Origin: Streptomyces antioxidans
GTDB taxonomy: Bacteria; Actinomycetota; Actinomycetes; Streptomycetales; Streptomycetaceae
Length of the DNA: 64,000 nt
Direction of reading: 5' to 3'
Assembly: GCF_000968685.2 (NCBI RefSeq)
Contig: NZ_LAKD02000055.1
Span: 89,794-153,793, forward strand
Shown: one piece after another, positions 10,576 to 18,921 of the stretch
How the letters are laid out: the number at the start of each line of letters is the position of its first letter
How positions within the stretch are numbered: the first letter of the stretch is position 1
Program-made: the position numbers and the translations under genes
The notes under the pieces: model-generated
Told to the model about the DNA's origin: nothing
Database searches by the model: none
Seen by the model: only the letters and a program-made list of their open reading frames with translations

Positions 10576-11754
10576 TCAGCGGCGCACCCGTGGCATCCCC
10601 AGCCCGATCCAGGAGATGATCTCCCGCTGGACCTCGTTGTTGCCGCCGCCGAAGGTGAAGACGACGCTGCTGCGGTAGCCGCGCTCCAGCTCGCCGTGGA
10701 GGACCTCGCCCGCCGAGCCCTCCTTGAGCGGACCGGCGGCGCCGACGATCTCCATCAGCCAGGCGTAGGCATCGCGGCGCGCCTCGGAGCCGTACACCTT
10801 GACGGCGGAGGCGTCCTGCGGGGTCAGGGCCTCCCGCTCAAGGGCCTCCACCATCTGCCAGTTGAGCAGCTTCATGGCGTCCAGCCGGGCGTGGGTACGG
10901 GCCAGCCGGGCGCGTACCCAGCCCAGGTCGATCACCCGGCGGCCGTCGGGGAGCTTGGTGTCGGCGGCCCACTGGCGGACGCCGCGCAGTGCGCGGATGG
11001 CCATGGTGCCGTGGGCGGCGAGGGTGACCCGCTCGTAGTTGAGCTGGGTGGTGATCATCCGCCAGCCCTCGTTCTCGGCGCCGACGCGGCGGGTGGCCGG
11101 GACGCGGATGTCCTCGTAGTAGCTGGCGGTGGTGTCGTGGGAGGCGAGGGTCTTGATGACGGTGGCGGAGTAGCCCGGGTGGTCGGTCGGCACCAGCAGG
11201 ATGCTGATGCCCTTGTGGGGCTTGGCGTCGGGGTCGGTGCGGACCGCGAGCCACACCCAGTCGGCGGTGTCGCCGTTGGTGGTCCAGGTCTTCTGGCCAC
11301 TGACGAGATAGTCGTCGCCGTCGCGCACCGCGCGGGTCTTGAGGGAGGCGAGGTCCGTACCGGCGTCGGGCTCGCTGTAGCCGATCGCGAAGTCGATCTC
11401 GCCGGAGAGGACCCTGGGCAGGAAGTACGCCTTCTGCTCCTCGGTGCCGAACCGCATGATGGTGGGCCCGACCGTGTTGAGCGCCATCAGCGGCAGCGGC
11501 ACCCCGGCCTGGGCAGCCTCGTCGAAGAAGATGAACTGCTCGACCGGGCCGAGCCCGCGCCCGCCGTACTCCTCGGGCCAGCCCACCCCCAGCCAGCCGT
11601 CGGTGCCGAGCCGGCGGATGGTCTCGCGGTAGAACCGCTTCTGCCCGGCGGAGTCGGCGTAGCGCGCATAGGCGTCATCGGGGACCAGCTCGGCGAAGTA
11701 CGCGCGCAGCTCATCGCGTAACCGCCGCTGATCAGGGGTGTATTCAAGGTCCAC
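10576..11754 (-). CDS. Acyl-CoA dehydrogenase (FadE type)
   Basis: A 392-residue flavoprotein that introduces an alpha-beta double bond into an acyl-CoA. Family marks are GVGWPEEYGGRGLGPVEQFI, the FAD/substrate loop IGYSEPDAGTDLASLKTRA, and the C-terminal VFTFGGGNNEVQREIISW. The latter has the FadE26/27-like GGNNE form, suggesting the heteromeric sterol-side-chain class (inference). GTG 11754 follows AGGAGG. Codon 12 (11719-11721) is TTA, so translation should depend on the bldA tRNA. A 14-base site that fits the published KstR consensus lies about 70 bases upstream. Confidence 0.9.
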   Translation of the reverse strand: MDLEYTPDQRRLRDELRAYFAELVPDDAYARYADSAGQKRFYRETIRRLGTDGWLGVGWPEEYGGRGLGPVEQFIFFDEAAQAGVPLPLMALNTVGPTIMRFGTEEQKAYFLPRVLSGEIDFAIGYSEPDAGTDLASLKTRAVRDGDDYLVSGQKTWTTNGDTADWVWLAVRTDPDAKPHKGISILLVPTDHPGYSATVIKTLASHDTTASYYEDIRVPATRRVGAENEGWRMITTQLNYERVTLAAHGTMAIRALRGVRQWAADTKLPDGRRVIDLGWVRARLARTHARLDAMKLLNWQMVEALEREALTPQDASAVKVYGSEARRDAYAWLMEIVGAAGPLKEGSAGEVLHGELERGYRSSVVFTFGGGNNEVQREIISWIGLGMPRVRR

Positions 11755-11822
11755 GGCCCCTCCTGGAGTCTCGCGTGCGCCATGACGGCGGGCTGGGAGC
11801 GTCCTGGGATCGAGGGGCACGG

Positions 11823-11836
11823 TAGAACGTGTTTCA
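11823..11836. promoter_or_regulatory. KstR-like box TAGAACGTGTTTCA
   Basis: This matches the mycobacterial KstR pattern TNNAACNNGTTNNA at all defined positions. It lies upstream of the acyl-CoA dehydrogenase start (11754). KstR is a TetR repressor of sterol and lipid catabolism in mycobacteria; whether a Streptomyces regulator reads this site is an inference. Confidence 0.45.
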
Positions 11837-11847
11837 GCAATAGGGAA

Positions 11848-11885
11848 GGGCCGTGGACCGGGCCGGTCGGCCCGGTCCACGGCCC
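11848..11885 (-). terminator. Strong hairpin terminator after the glycosyltransferase-PPOX gene
   Basis: A perfect 17-base stem (GGGCCGTGGACCGGGCC and its complement) closes on a GGTC loop and begins six bases past the stop codon at 11891. It has no long U-tract, as is usual for Streptomyces. It separates this gene from the acyl-CoA dehydrogenase promoter. Confidence 0.75.
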
Positions 11886-11890
11886 GGGTC

Positions 11891-13999
11891 TCAGCTGTCC
11901 GCCCGGGGCTGGGGGTCGTCGCCCCGCGGCCGCAGGGCCCGTACCGGCTGGCCCGGGTGCCAGGTGCGCAGCACCAACCGCCCGTCCTCCAGGGCGGTGT
12001 GCACGACCTCGGTGAGCTCGGCGCGGAAGAGGTGGAAGGGCTCGGGCGGCCGGAACTCCTCGGCGAAGCGGGCCACGGTCCCGGGGTCGGTCACCTCGAC
12101 CGCCCGGCCGCTCACCCGGAGGTCGCCCCCGGCCGGGTCCTCGTCCGTGCCGGGGTTGGCCTGCACCGAGAACCGGGGGTCGCGGCGCAGGTCCAGCGCC
12201 TTGCGCGACTCCGGCATCATGCCCAGCCACAACTCGCCGGAGAGGAAGTTCACTTCGAGCGGGGTCACCCGCGGGGAGCCGTCCTCGCGCAGGGTGGCCA
12301 GCACATGGTGGCGGTAGCGCCCGAAGCGGTTCTGGGCGTAGTCGGCGAGGGCGGGCTCGGCCGCCGCGAATCCGGCCCAGCTGGTGGTCGGGTAGGTCAT
12401 CGTCATGGCCCCCATGCTCGGACCGTTTCCGGACGTCTGCTGTCGGGATTTCCTGGCTTCCGACTCCCGTGCCTGGTCCGGAGGCAGATACGCGTTCCAC
12501 TCGGTGCCCGGCAGCGGATAGGCGACCCAGGTGCGGGCGTAGGCCGGGGGGCGGGCCTGGCCGCGGCGCAGCAGCAGCGCGGTCGGTTCACGAGCGGCGC
12601 GGCGCAGCAGCGAGGGCAGGGTGGTGGACCGGTTGTTCCCGCTGGTCTGGGCCGAGGAGCAGCCCGCGTGGTACGCGACGGGCAGGGCGCGGTCGCCGGT
12701 CACCAGGCAGGGCGCCCGCAGTCCCAGCCGCTGCAGCCCCTGCGCGGCGGTGCGATAGCGGCCGGTGGTGGCGTCGGACTGCTTGGCGGTGTGGTGGAGG
12801 ATGACGAACTGGCTCGCCAGGTGGAGCGTGATGATCACCCCGAGGGCGACCGCCAGGTGCTGCGGTGAGCGCGCGGCCCGTACGGCGCGGAACACAAGAC
12901 CGGCGATCGGCAGCGCCAGCAGCGCGTAGGAGGGCATCAGGAAACGGGGTGCGGAGTAGCCGATGAGCAGCAGATAGGGCACGGCGAGGGCGGCCGCGCA
13001 GACGATGGGCAGCAGGGTCAGCGGCACGGCCGGGAGCCGGAGGGCCGGACGGCCGAGCCCGACCCGCACCCGGCGCAGCTCCTGGCGATCGCGCAGGGCG
13101 GTGTGCACGGCGAGGAGGGTCAGCACGGGCAGCGCCAGCCACCACACGGCCAGCTCGGGGTGGCGCAGCGGCACCTCGCAGGGGCGGCACAGCTGGGGTC
13201 CGTTGAGGCTGCGCAGCGCGGCGCCGACGCTGAAGTGGAGGCCCATGCCGCCCTCGACGTCGCTGGAGACGTTCAGCCGCCCCCCGATGCCGCCGAAGCG
13301 GTCGTACGCCTCGCCGATCCACTGGGCGGCGCCGAGCAGCGGCCCGCAGAGCAGCGGAAGCACGGCGGGCCGCCAGGGGCGCACCCCGATCGCGCCGATC
13401 AGCAGCGGCAGGGTGAGCCATCCCCCGTCGGGGGTGCGCACCAGGGTGACGCCCGCGAGGACGGCGGCCAGCCACCAGCGGGCGTTCGGTTCGTCCGGCA
13501 CCCGGAGGAACCAGCCGACGGCGGCCACGGCGCCGAGCGCCACCCAGAGGTTCGGCATCACCGCGGGTCCGCTGATCTGGGTGATCCACAGCCCGGAGAA
13601 CAGCAGCGCGGCCAGGGCCACCTGGGGTGCGGGCAGCAGCCGGGTCCAGACCCGGAAGGCGCCGTAGAGCGCGCCCGCGGACAGCAGCATCAGCACGATC
13701 CGCAGCGCCGGAATGGAGTCGGTGGCGGACACCAGGGGCGCGACCAGGAGACTGACGCCGCGCGAGCGGGGTGCGCTGAAGTACGCGGGCGGGGTGCGCG
13801 GATCGACCTGGGAGACATACACGGACTCGTCCCAGCCCAGCGCGTGGCCGGTGTGCGGAATCACCATGGCGAGTTGGACCACGGCGTATCCGATGGCGAC
13901 CAGGCCGAGCCAGGGGGCCGGACGGCGGTACCGCCGCGGCGGGCGGGACCGGGGGCGCGGGGGCAAGACGGCGGCCGCCGGTGCGGCAGTATTCTCCAT
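11891..13999 (-). CDS. Membrane glycosyltransferase (GT39/ArnT-like) fused in frame to a PPOX flavin domain
   Basis: One uninterrupted 702-codon frame. Residues 1-about 500 form a multi-spanning protein with an N-terminal helix, the luminal GHALGWDESVYVSQVDP (the D-E pair typical of lipid-linked-sugar mannosyl/arabinosyl transferases), and about ten further hydrophobic segments. Residues about 532-702, from MTMTYPTTSWAGF, form a complete split-barrel PPOX domain with HHVLATLREDGSPRVTPLEV and DLRRDPRFSVQANPG, normally a free-standing F420- or FMN-dependent enzyme. ATGs at 12415 and 12406 could start the PPOX protein separately, with weak ribosome sites. It is either a real fusion or two overlapping translation units that lost a stop. 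No clear Shine-Dalgarno precedes ATG 13999. Confidence 0.75.
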   Translation of the reverse strand: MENTAAPAAAVLPPRPRSRPPRRYRRPAPWLGLVAIGYAVVQLAMVIPHTGHALGWDESVYVSQVDPRTPPAYFSAPRSRGVSLLVAPLVSATDSIPALRIVLMLLSAGALYGAFRVWTRLLPAPQVALAALLFSGLWITQISGPAVMPNLWVALGAVAAVGWFLRVPDEPNARWWLAAVLAGVTLVRTPDGGWLTLPLLIGAIGVRPWRPAVLPLLCGPLLGAAQWIGEAYDRFGGIGGRLNVSSDVEGGMGLHFSVGAALRSLNGPQLCRPCEVPLRHPELAVWWLALPVLTLLAVHTALRDRQELRRVRVGLGRPALRLPAVPLTLLPIVCAAALAVPYLLLIGYSAPRFLMPSYALLALPIAGLVFRAVRAARSPQHLAVALGVIITLHLASQFVILHHTAKQSDATTGRYRTAAQGLQRLGLRAPCLVTGDRALPVAYHAGCSSAQTSGNNRSTTLPSLLRRAAREPTALLLRRGQARPPAYARTWVAYPLPGTEWNAYLPPDQARESEARKSRQQTSGNGPSMGAMTMTYPTTSWAGFAAAEPALADYAQNRFGRYRHHVLATLREDGSPRVTPLEVNFLSGELWLGMMPESRKALDLRRDPRFSVQANPGTDEDPAGGDLRVSGRAVEVTDPGTVARFAEEFRPPEPFHLFRAELTEVVHTALEDGRLVLRTWHPGQPVRALRPRGDDPQPRADS

Positions 14000-14083
14000 G
14001 CGCGCACCATATGATGACTATGTACCTTTTTCGTCCTATTAGGCCATTCGGCTCAGTGTCCAAGGGGTGCCATGGGCGCGGCG

Positions 14084-14116
14084 GATCCGTACGCTGTTGC
14101 AGCGGTGCACACCCCC
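14084..14116 (+). promoter_or_regulatory. dhaK leader element shared with dhaL
   Basis: GATCCGTACGCTGTTGCAG, then CACACCCC, is closely matched by the dhaL leader at 15148-15178. TACGCT could act as a -10 hexamer in both. Confidence 0.35.
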
Positions 14117-14140
14117 ATCCGGCGGAGGACGGACACATCC

Positions 14141-15133
14141 ATGAAAATGCTCATCAACGTCCCCGAGACCGTGGTCGCCGACGCGCTGCGCGGACTGGCC
14201 GCCTGTCACCCCGAACTGACCGTGGACGTCGACAACCGGGTGATCGTCCGGCGGGACGCGCCGGTCGAGGGCAAGGTGGGTCTGGTCTCCGGCGGCGGCT
14301 CGGGGCACGAACCGCTGCACGGCGGCTTCGTGGGCCCCGGCATGCTCGACGCCGCCTGCCCCGGCGAGGTGTTCACCTCCCCCGTACCGGATCAGATGGT
14401 GCGCGCCGCGGCGGCGGTGGACAGCGGCCAGGGCGTGCTGTTCATCGTCAAGAACTACACGGGCGACGTGCTCAACTTCGACATGGCCGCCGAGCTCGCC
14501 GAGGACGAGGGCGTCCAGATCGCCAAGGTCCTGGTCAACGATGACGTGGCGGTCACCGACAGCCTCTACACGGCGGGCCGGCGCGGCACCGGCGCCACCC
14601 TGTTCGTGGAGAAGCTCGCGGGCGCGGCGGCCGACGAGGGCGCGCCGCTGGAGCGGGTGGAGTCGGTCGCCCGGCGGGTGAACGAGCTCTCGCGGAGCTT
14701 CGGCGTAGCGCTCAGCGCCTGTTCCACCCCGGCCAAGGGCGGCCCCACCTTCGAGCTGCCCGCCGGGGAGCTGGAGTTGGGCGTGGGCATCCACGGCGAG
14801 CCGGGGCGTGAGCGGCGGGCCATGATGACCTCCCGCGAGATCGCCGACTACGCGGTGGAGGTGGTGGTCGAGGACCTGCGCCCGGACAGCCCGGTGCTGC
14901 TGCTCGTGAACGGCATGGGGGCGACCCCGCAGCTGGAGCTGTACGGCTTCGCCGCCGAGGTGCACCGGGCGCTCGGCGAGCGCCGGGTGACGGTCGCGCG
15001 TACGCTCGTCGGCAACTACGTCACATCACTCGACATGGCGGGCGCCTCGATCACGCTGTGCCAGGTCGACGAGGACCTCCTGCGGCTGTGGGACGCACCC
15101 GTGCGGACCGCCGGGCTGCGCTGGGGCGCCTGA
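14141..15133 (+). CDS. dhaK: Dihydroxyacetone kinase subunit DhaK
   Basis: A 330-residue substrate-binding subunit of the PEP-dependent dihydroxyacetone kinase; it binds Dha covalently through a His hemiaminal. Visible are GLVSGGGSGHEPLHGGFVG near residue 50, VLFIVKNYTGDVLNFDMA, and the catalytic His region LGVGIHGEPG (about residue 210). It receives phosphate from DhaL. The ATG at 14141 (MKMLINVPETVV) is preferred over an in-frame ATG 69 bases upstream because GGAGGA precedes it and homologues start there. It is first in dhaKLM; 58 bases separate it from dhaL. Confidence 0.95.
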   Translation: MKMLINVPETVVADALRGLAACHPELTVDVDNRVIVRRDAPVEGKVGLVSGGGSGHEPLHGGFVGPGMLDAACPGEVFTSPVPDQMVRAAAAVDSGQGVLFIVKNYTGDVLNFDMAAELAEDEGVQIAKVLVNDDVAVTDSLYTAGRRGTGATLFVEKLAGAAADEGAPLERVESVARRVNELSRSFGVALSACSTPAKGGPTFELPAGELELGVGIHGEPGRERRAMMTSREIADYAVEVVVEDLRPDSPVLLLVNGMGATPQLELYGFAAEVHRALGERRVTVARTLVGNYVTSLDMAGASITLCQVDEDLLRLWDAPVRTAGLRWGA

Positions 15134-15147
15134 GGCCGGCCGGCCCC

Positions 15148-15178
15148 GATACGTACGCTGTCGCCGTTGGCTACACCC
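15148..15178 (+). promoter_or_regulatory. dhaL leader element shared with dhaK
   Basis: GATACGTACGCTGTCGCCG, then CTACACCCC, repeats the sequence upstream of dhaK with few changes, 40 bases before the dhaL start. It may be a second promoter within the operon. Confidence 0.35.
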
Positions 15179-15191
15179 CGAGGAGGCGTCT

Positions 15192-15827
15192 GTGTCCAGC
15201 AGTGAACCCGCCGTCGACGATGTGCTCGACACCCCTTTCTTCCTCCGATGGCTCACGGCCGCGGCCGCGGCCGTGAGCCGTGAGGCGGCCCGTCTCACCG
15301 ACCTGGACTCCGCGATCGGCGACGCCGATCACGGCACCAATATGCAGCGCGGCTTCGCCGCCGTGGCCGAGGCGCTGGAGAAGGAGCCGCCGGGCTCGCC
15401 CGGGGCCACGCTCATCCTTGCCGGGCGTCAGCTGATCTCCAAGGTGGGCGGGGCCTCAGGACCGCTGTACGGGACGCTGCTGCGGCGCGCGGGGAAGGCG
15501 CTCGGCGACGCCGAGCAGATCACCCCGCAGCAGTTGGCGGACGCGCTGCGGGCCGGGGTGGACGCGGTGGCGCAGCTGGGCGGCGCCGCACCCGGCGACA
15601 AGACGATGCTGGACGCGCTGCTCCCCGCCGTGGAGGCGCTGGGCGGGGACGCCGGGTCGTTCGCGGCCGCCAGCGAGGCCGCCGAGAAGGGGGCGCTGGC
15701 CACCGTGCCGATGCTGGCCCGCAAGGGCAGGGCCAGCTATCTGGGTGAGCGCAGCGTCGGCCACCAGGACCCGGGCGCCACCTCCTCGGCGCTGATCATC
15801 GGCGCGCTGACGGAGGCGGCCCGATGA
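15192..15827 (+). CDS. dhaL: Dihydroxyacetone kinase subunit DhaL
   Basis: A 211-residue ADP-binding subunit that carries phosphate from DhaM to Dha on DhaK. The metal/ADP site is clear: LTDLDSAIGDADHGTNMQRG with the three conserved Asp residues, then GGASGPLYGTLLRRAG and GAAPGDKTMLDALLPA. The GTG start at 15192 has AGGAGG eight bases upstream. Its stop overlaps the dhaM start by ATGA, indicating translational coupling. Confidence 0.95.
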   Translation: MSSSEPAVDDVLDTPFFLRWLTAAAAAVSREAARLTDLDSAIGDADHGTNMQRGFAAVAEALEKEPPGSPGATLILAGRQLISKVGGASGPLYGTLLRRAGKALGDAEQITPQQLADALRAGVDAVAQLGGAAPGDKTMLDALLPAVEALGGDAGSFAAASEAAEKGALATVPMLARKGRASYLGERSVGHQDPGATSSALIIGALTEAAR

Positions 15828-16234
15828 CCGACGAGAGCGGGAAGGTCGGCATAGTCCTGGTGTCGCACAGCGCGGCGGTGGCCGACTCCGTCGCCGAGCT
15901 GGCGAAGGCGCTGTCCGGCGGCGGCACGGCGCCGGTCCGCGCCGCGGGCGGCACCCCGGACGGCGGCTTCGGCACCAGCCCGGAGCTGATAGCGGAGGCG
16001 GCCCAGGCGGTCGACCGGGGCGCCGGAGTGGCGGTCCTGGTGGACCTGGGCAGCGCGGTCCTGGCCGTCAAGGCGCTGCTGGCCGAGGGCGACGAACTGC
16101 CGGACGGCACCCGGCTGGTGGACGCGCCGCTCGTGGAGGGCGCGGTCGCGGCGCTCGTCACGGCCTCCACGGGGGCGGATGTGGGGGCGGTGCTCCAGGC
16201 GGCCTCTGAGGCGTACGACTACCGCAAGGTCTGA
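15824..16234 (+). CDS. dhaM: PTS-dependent dihydroxyacetone kinase phosphotransferase subunit DhaM
   Basis: A 136-residue EIIA-man-like domain that passes phosphate from HPr to DhaL. The phospho-His motif is IVLVSHSAAVADSVAEL near the start, and GGTPDGGFGTSPELIAEA and VAVLVDLGSAVLAVK are typical of DhaM. It is the single-domain form; longer DhaM proteins carry fused HPr and EI domains, so here the general PTS must donate phosphate. It is the last gene of the operon and is followed at once by a 14-base-stem terminator. Confidence 0.93.
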   Translation: MTDESGKVGIVLVSHSAAVADSVAELAKALSGGGTAPVRAAGGTPDGGFGTSPELIAEAAQAVDRGAGVAVLVDLGSAVLAVKALLAEGDELPDGTRLVDAPLVEGAVAALVTASTGADVGAVLQAASEAYDYRKV

Positions 16235-16252
16235 TACCGCCGCGCGCTATCG

Positions 16253-16286
16253 AACGGGGCTCCGCCGGTGACGGCGGAGCCCCGTT
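16253..16286 (+). terminator. Rho-independent terminator after dhaKLM
   Basis: AACGGGGCTCCGCC, a GGTGAC loop and the perfect complement form a 14-base-pair stem beginning 19 bases past the dhaM stop codon. It is followed by CCCCTT. Confidence 0.85.
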
Positions 16287-16910
16287 CCCCTTGGATCCTG
16301 TTCGATCCGGGCCCCGTTCATTTTTCAACGAACTCTCCGGGTCCATTTTGCGCCACCGCTTATTCCACTGATACTCGGCGCGTACGGGGCGAGTTGCCCG
16401 GTTTCGGACCGCTCCGGGCGCGGTGCCAGCATCCCGCCCGCCTCCGTGGTCAAGTGATAGGCGCGATACCAGAACGGGCTTCCGAATCCGTCGATCTTGC
16501 GTCTAGACTGCTCGTGTCCGAGTGGGGGGACCGGCGGTACTCATGGGGGAATAAAATGGGCCTAATTGAGCGTGCCCGCGCGCACCCGGCATCCATCGAA
16601 GCGATGATGCCGACGCGGCCGCCGCACCGGCTGGGGCCCCTTTGCGGCCCGGCCCGGATTCCATGCGCGGAAATGACCCACCCGCGCCGACCGCACGATT
16701 CCCTGGGCGCCTGATCTGCGCGCCCGTCGCGGGCGTTCGAGATACCGACCACCGGGCGGGCGACCGTCGTATCACACGCCTGCCTTCACGGCGCCGTACA
16801 GAGCACGGGCGGCAACCATCTTTTCCCTGACAAAGCAAGGGTTTCCGCGTGCCTGTCTTCTTCTCCTTAACTAACGGATTTCGACATTTCGACGTGGAGG
16901 AGTCAGTCGC
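16287..16910. other. Gene-free leader region upstream of the cyclooctatin operon
   Basis: About 620 bases with lower GC than the surroundings and no convincing coding frame. The frame crossing 16268-16714 begins inside the terminator and has no homology I recognise. The last 60 bases are pyrimidine-rich and end TTAACTAACGG shortly before the cotB1 ribosome site; a weak -10 (TTAACT) may lie there. TAGACT at 16504-16509 is another weak -10 candidate. It most likely holds the operon promoter and binding sites that I cannot name. Confidence 0.5.
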
Positions 16911-17990
16911 ATGACCACACCCACGCTCAGTCCCGGCAGCTTGGACGCGGATACCGTCCGCAAGTCGGTGGACGTCGTACTCGAGGATTTCCTGGCGGCC
17001 AAGGCCCGCACCACTCCGCAACACCATCTGCCGTATCTCTCCGGACTGCTGAGGGATTTCCTGTCCGGCGGAAAGCGCATACGGCCACTGCTGTGTGTCA
17101 CCGGGTGGCAGGCCGTCGGCGGCGGCGAGGACACCGAGCCGGTATTCCGGGTGGCCGCCTGCCTGGAGATGTTCCACGCCTTCGCGCTGATCCACGACGA
17201 CGTCATGGACGACAGCGACACCCGCCGCGGCCGGCCGACCATCCACCGCATCCTGGCGTCCCTGTGCGCCACCGACCGCCGACCGGATCAGATCGAGCGG
17301 TTCGGGGTCAGCGGGGCGGTGCTGCTCGGCGACCTCGCCCTCACCTGGTCCGATGAGCTCCTGCACGCAGCCGGTCTGACGCCCGTTCAGTTCGACGCCG
17401 TGCTGCCGCTGCTGTCGGAGATGCGCACCGAGGTGATGCTGGGCCAGTACCTCGATCTGCAGGCCACCGGGGAGCTGACGGACGACGTCGAGGCCACCCT
17501 CACGGTCAACCGGTACAAGACCGCCAAGTACACCATCGAGCGTCCGCTGCACGTCGGAGCCGCCATCGCGGGCGCCGACCGGGAGGCCATGGAGGCGTTC
17601 ACCGCCTACGCCCTGCCGCTCGGCGAGGCGTTCCAGCTCCGCGACGATCTGCTGGGCGTGTACGGCGATCCGGAGTCGACCGGCAAGTCCCAGCTGGACG
17701 ATCTCCGGGCCGGGAAGAACACCACCCTGATCGCGCTCGCGCTGCGCGGCGCCGACAGCGCCCAGGCGGCGCGGCTGCGCAGCCTCATCGGCAATCCGCT
17801 GCTGGACGAGCGGGACGCCGCGACCATTCAGGAGATCTTCGCCGCCACCACCGCCCGCGAGGCCGTGGAGCAGATGATCGACGACCGCCGGACACAGGCC
17901 CTGCGGGCCCTGGACGACGCCCCATTCACCGCGGACGCGGTCAACGCACTGAAGCAGATCGCCCGCCTGGCCACTGTGAGGAACTCATGA
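16911..17990 (+). CDS. cotB1: Geranylgeranyl diphosphate synthase of the cyclooctatin cluster
   Basis: A 359-residue trans-prenyltransferase that builds C20 geranylgeranyl diphosphate from IPP and allylic diphosphates. GGKRIRPLL (residues 53-61) binds the diphosphate. The first Asp-rich motif is IHDDVMDDSDTRRG (96-101), and the second, QLRDDLLGVYGD (about 245-253), is of the short actinobacterial form. DDLRAGKNTTL carries the conserved Lys. GTGGAGGAGTCAGTCGC gives a strong ribosome site before ATG 16911. Its stop overlaps the start of the cyclase gene by four bases (ATGA), so precursor synthase and cyclase are coupled. The cotB1 name follows from context and gene order. Confidence 0.93.
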   Translation: MTTPTLSPGSLDADTVRKSVDVVLEDFLAAKARTTPQHHLPYLSGLLRDFLSGGKRIRPLLCVTGWQAVGGGEDTEPVFRVAACLEMFHAFALIHDDVMDDSDTRRGRPTIHRILASLCATDRRPDQIERFGVSGAVLLGDLALTWSDELLHAAGLTPVQFDAVLPLLSEMRTEVMLGQYLDLQATGELTDDVEATLTVNRYKTAKYTIERPLHVGAAIAGADREAMEAFTAYALPLGEAFQLRDDLLGVYGDPESTGKSQLDDLRAGKNTTLIALALRGADSAQAARLRSLIGNPLLDERDAATIQEIFAATTAREAVEQMIDDRRTQALRALDDAPFTADAVNALKQIARLATVRNS

Positions 17991-18907
17991 CCGGACTTTC
18001 CGCGACCGGGGCCCATGACACCGGCCGGAACAGCGTCCGCCGGTACCTGGAGGAGTGCACCGGCCGCTTCCAGGAGATGTTCGACCGTTATGTCGTCACC
18101 CGGCCCACCAAGGTCGAATTGACCGAGGCCGAACTGCGCGAGGTCATCGACGACTGCAACACGGCGGTGGCCCCGCTCGGCAAATCGGTTTCCGATGAGC
18201 GCTGGATCTCCTATGTGGGGGTGGTGCTGTGGTCCCAGAGCCCCCGCCATATCAAGGACATGGAGGCGTTCAAGGCCGTCTGCGTCCTGAACTGCGTGAC
18301 GTTCGTGTGGGACGACATGGATCCCGCACTCCACGACTTCGGACTCTTCCTGCCCCAGCTGCGCAAGATCTGCGAGAAGTACTACAGCCCCGAGGACGCG
18401 GAGGTCGCGTACGAGGCGGCACGCGCCTTCGTCACCAGCGACCATATGTTCCGCGACTCGCCCATCAAGGCGGCGCTGTGCACCACATCGCCGGAGCAGT
18501 ATTTCCGTTTCCGGGTCACCGACATCGGGGTCGACTTCTGGATGAAGATGTCGTATCCGATCTACCGGCATCCGGAGTTCACCGAACACGCCAAGACGAG
18601 CCTGGCCGCGCGGATGACCACCCGCGGACTCACCATCGTCAACGACTTCTACTCCTATGACCGCGAGGTCTCCCTGGGCCAGATCACCAACTGTTTCCGG
18701 CTCTGCGATGTGAGCGATGAGACGGCGTTCAAGGAGTTCTTCCAGGCCCGGCTCGACGACATGGTCGAGGACATCGAGTGCATCAAGGCGTTCGACCAGC
18801 TGACGCAGGACGTCTTCCTCGATCTGATCTACGGCAACTTCGTCTGGACCACCAGCAACAAGCGGTACAAGACAGCCGTCAACGACGTCAACTCCCGCAT
18901 CCAGTGA
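17987..18907 (+). CDS. cotB2: Cyclooctat-9-en-7-ol synthase, class I diterpene cyclase CotB2
   Basis: Cyclises geranylgeranyl diphosphate to the 5-8-5 fused alcohol cyclooctat-9-en-7-ol using Mg2+. At 306 residues it is one shorter than published CotB2, and the sequence reads as that enzyme almost throughout. The unusual Asp motif DDMD is at 109-112. The NSE triad NDFYSYDRE is at 219-227 (N219, S223, E227). Residues known from mutagenesis to shape the product (F107, F149, W186, W288 in CotB2 numbering) are present at 106, 148, 185 and 287. It is translationally coupled to the GGPP synthase and followed after 14 bases by a P450. I expect a functional cyclase. Confidence 0.96.
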   Translation: MTGLSATGAHDTGRNSVRRYLEECTGRFQEMFDRYVVTRPTKVELTEAELREVIDDCNTAVAPLGKSVSDERWISYVGVVLWSQSPRHIKDMEAFKAVCVLNCVTFVWDDMDPALHDFGLFLPQLRKICEKYYSPEDAEVAYEAARAFVTSDHMFRDSPIKAALCTTSPEQYFRFRVTDIGVDFWMKMSYPIYRHPEFTEHAKTSLAARMTTRGLTIVNDFYSYDREVSLGQITNCFRLCDVSDETAFKEFFQARLDDMVEDIECIKAFDQLTQDVFLDLIYGNFVWTTSNKRYKTAVNDVNSRIQ

Positions 18908-18921
18908 GGGAACGGCGACCT

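Noticed and set aside
16268..16714. Possible gene in the leader of the cyclooctatin operon
   Set aside because: It begins inside the dhaKLM terminator stem, lacks a ribosome site and has no recognisable motif.
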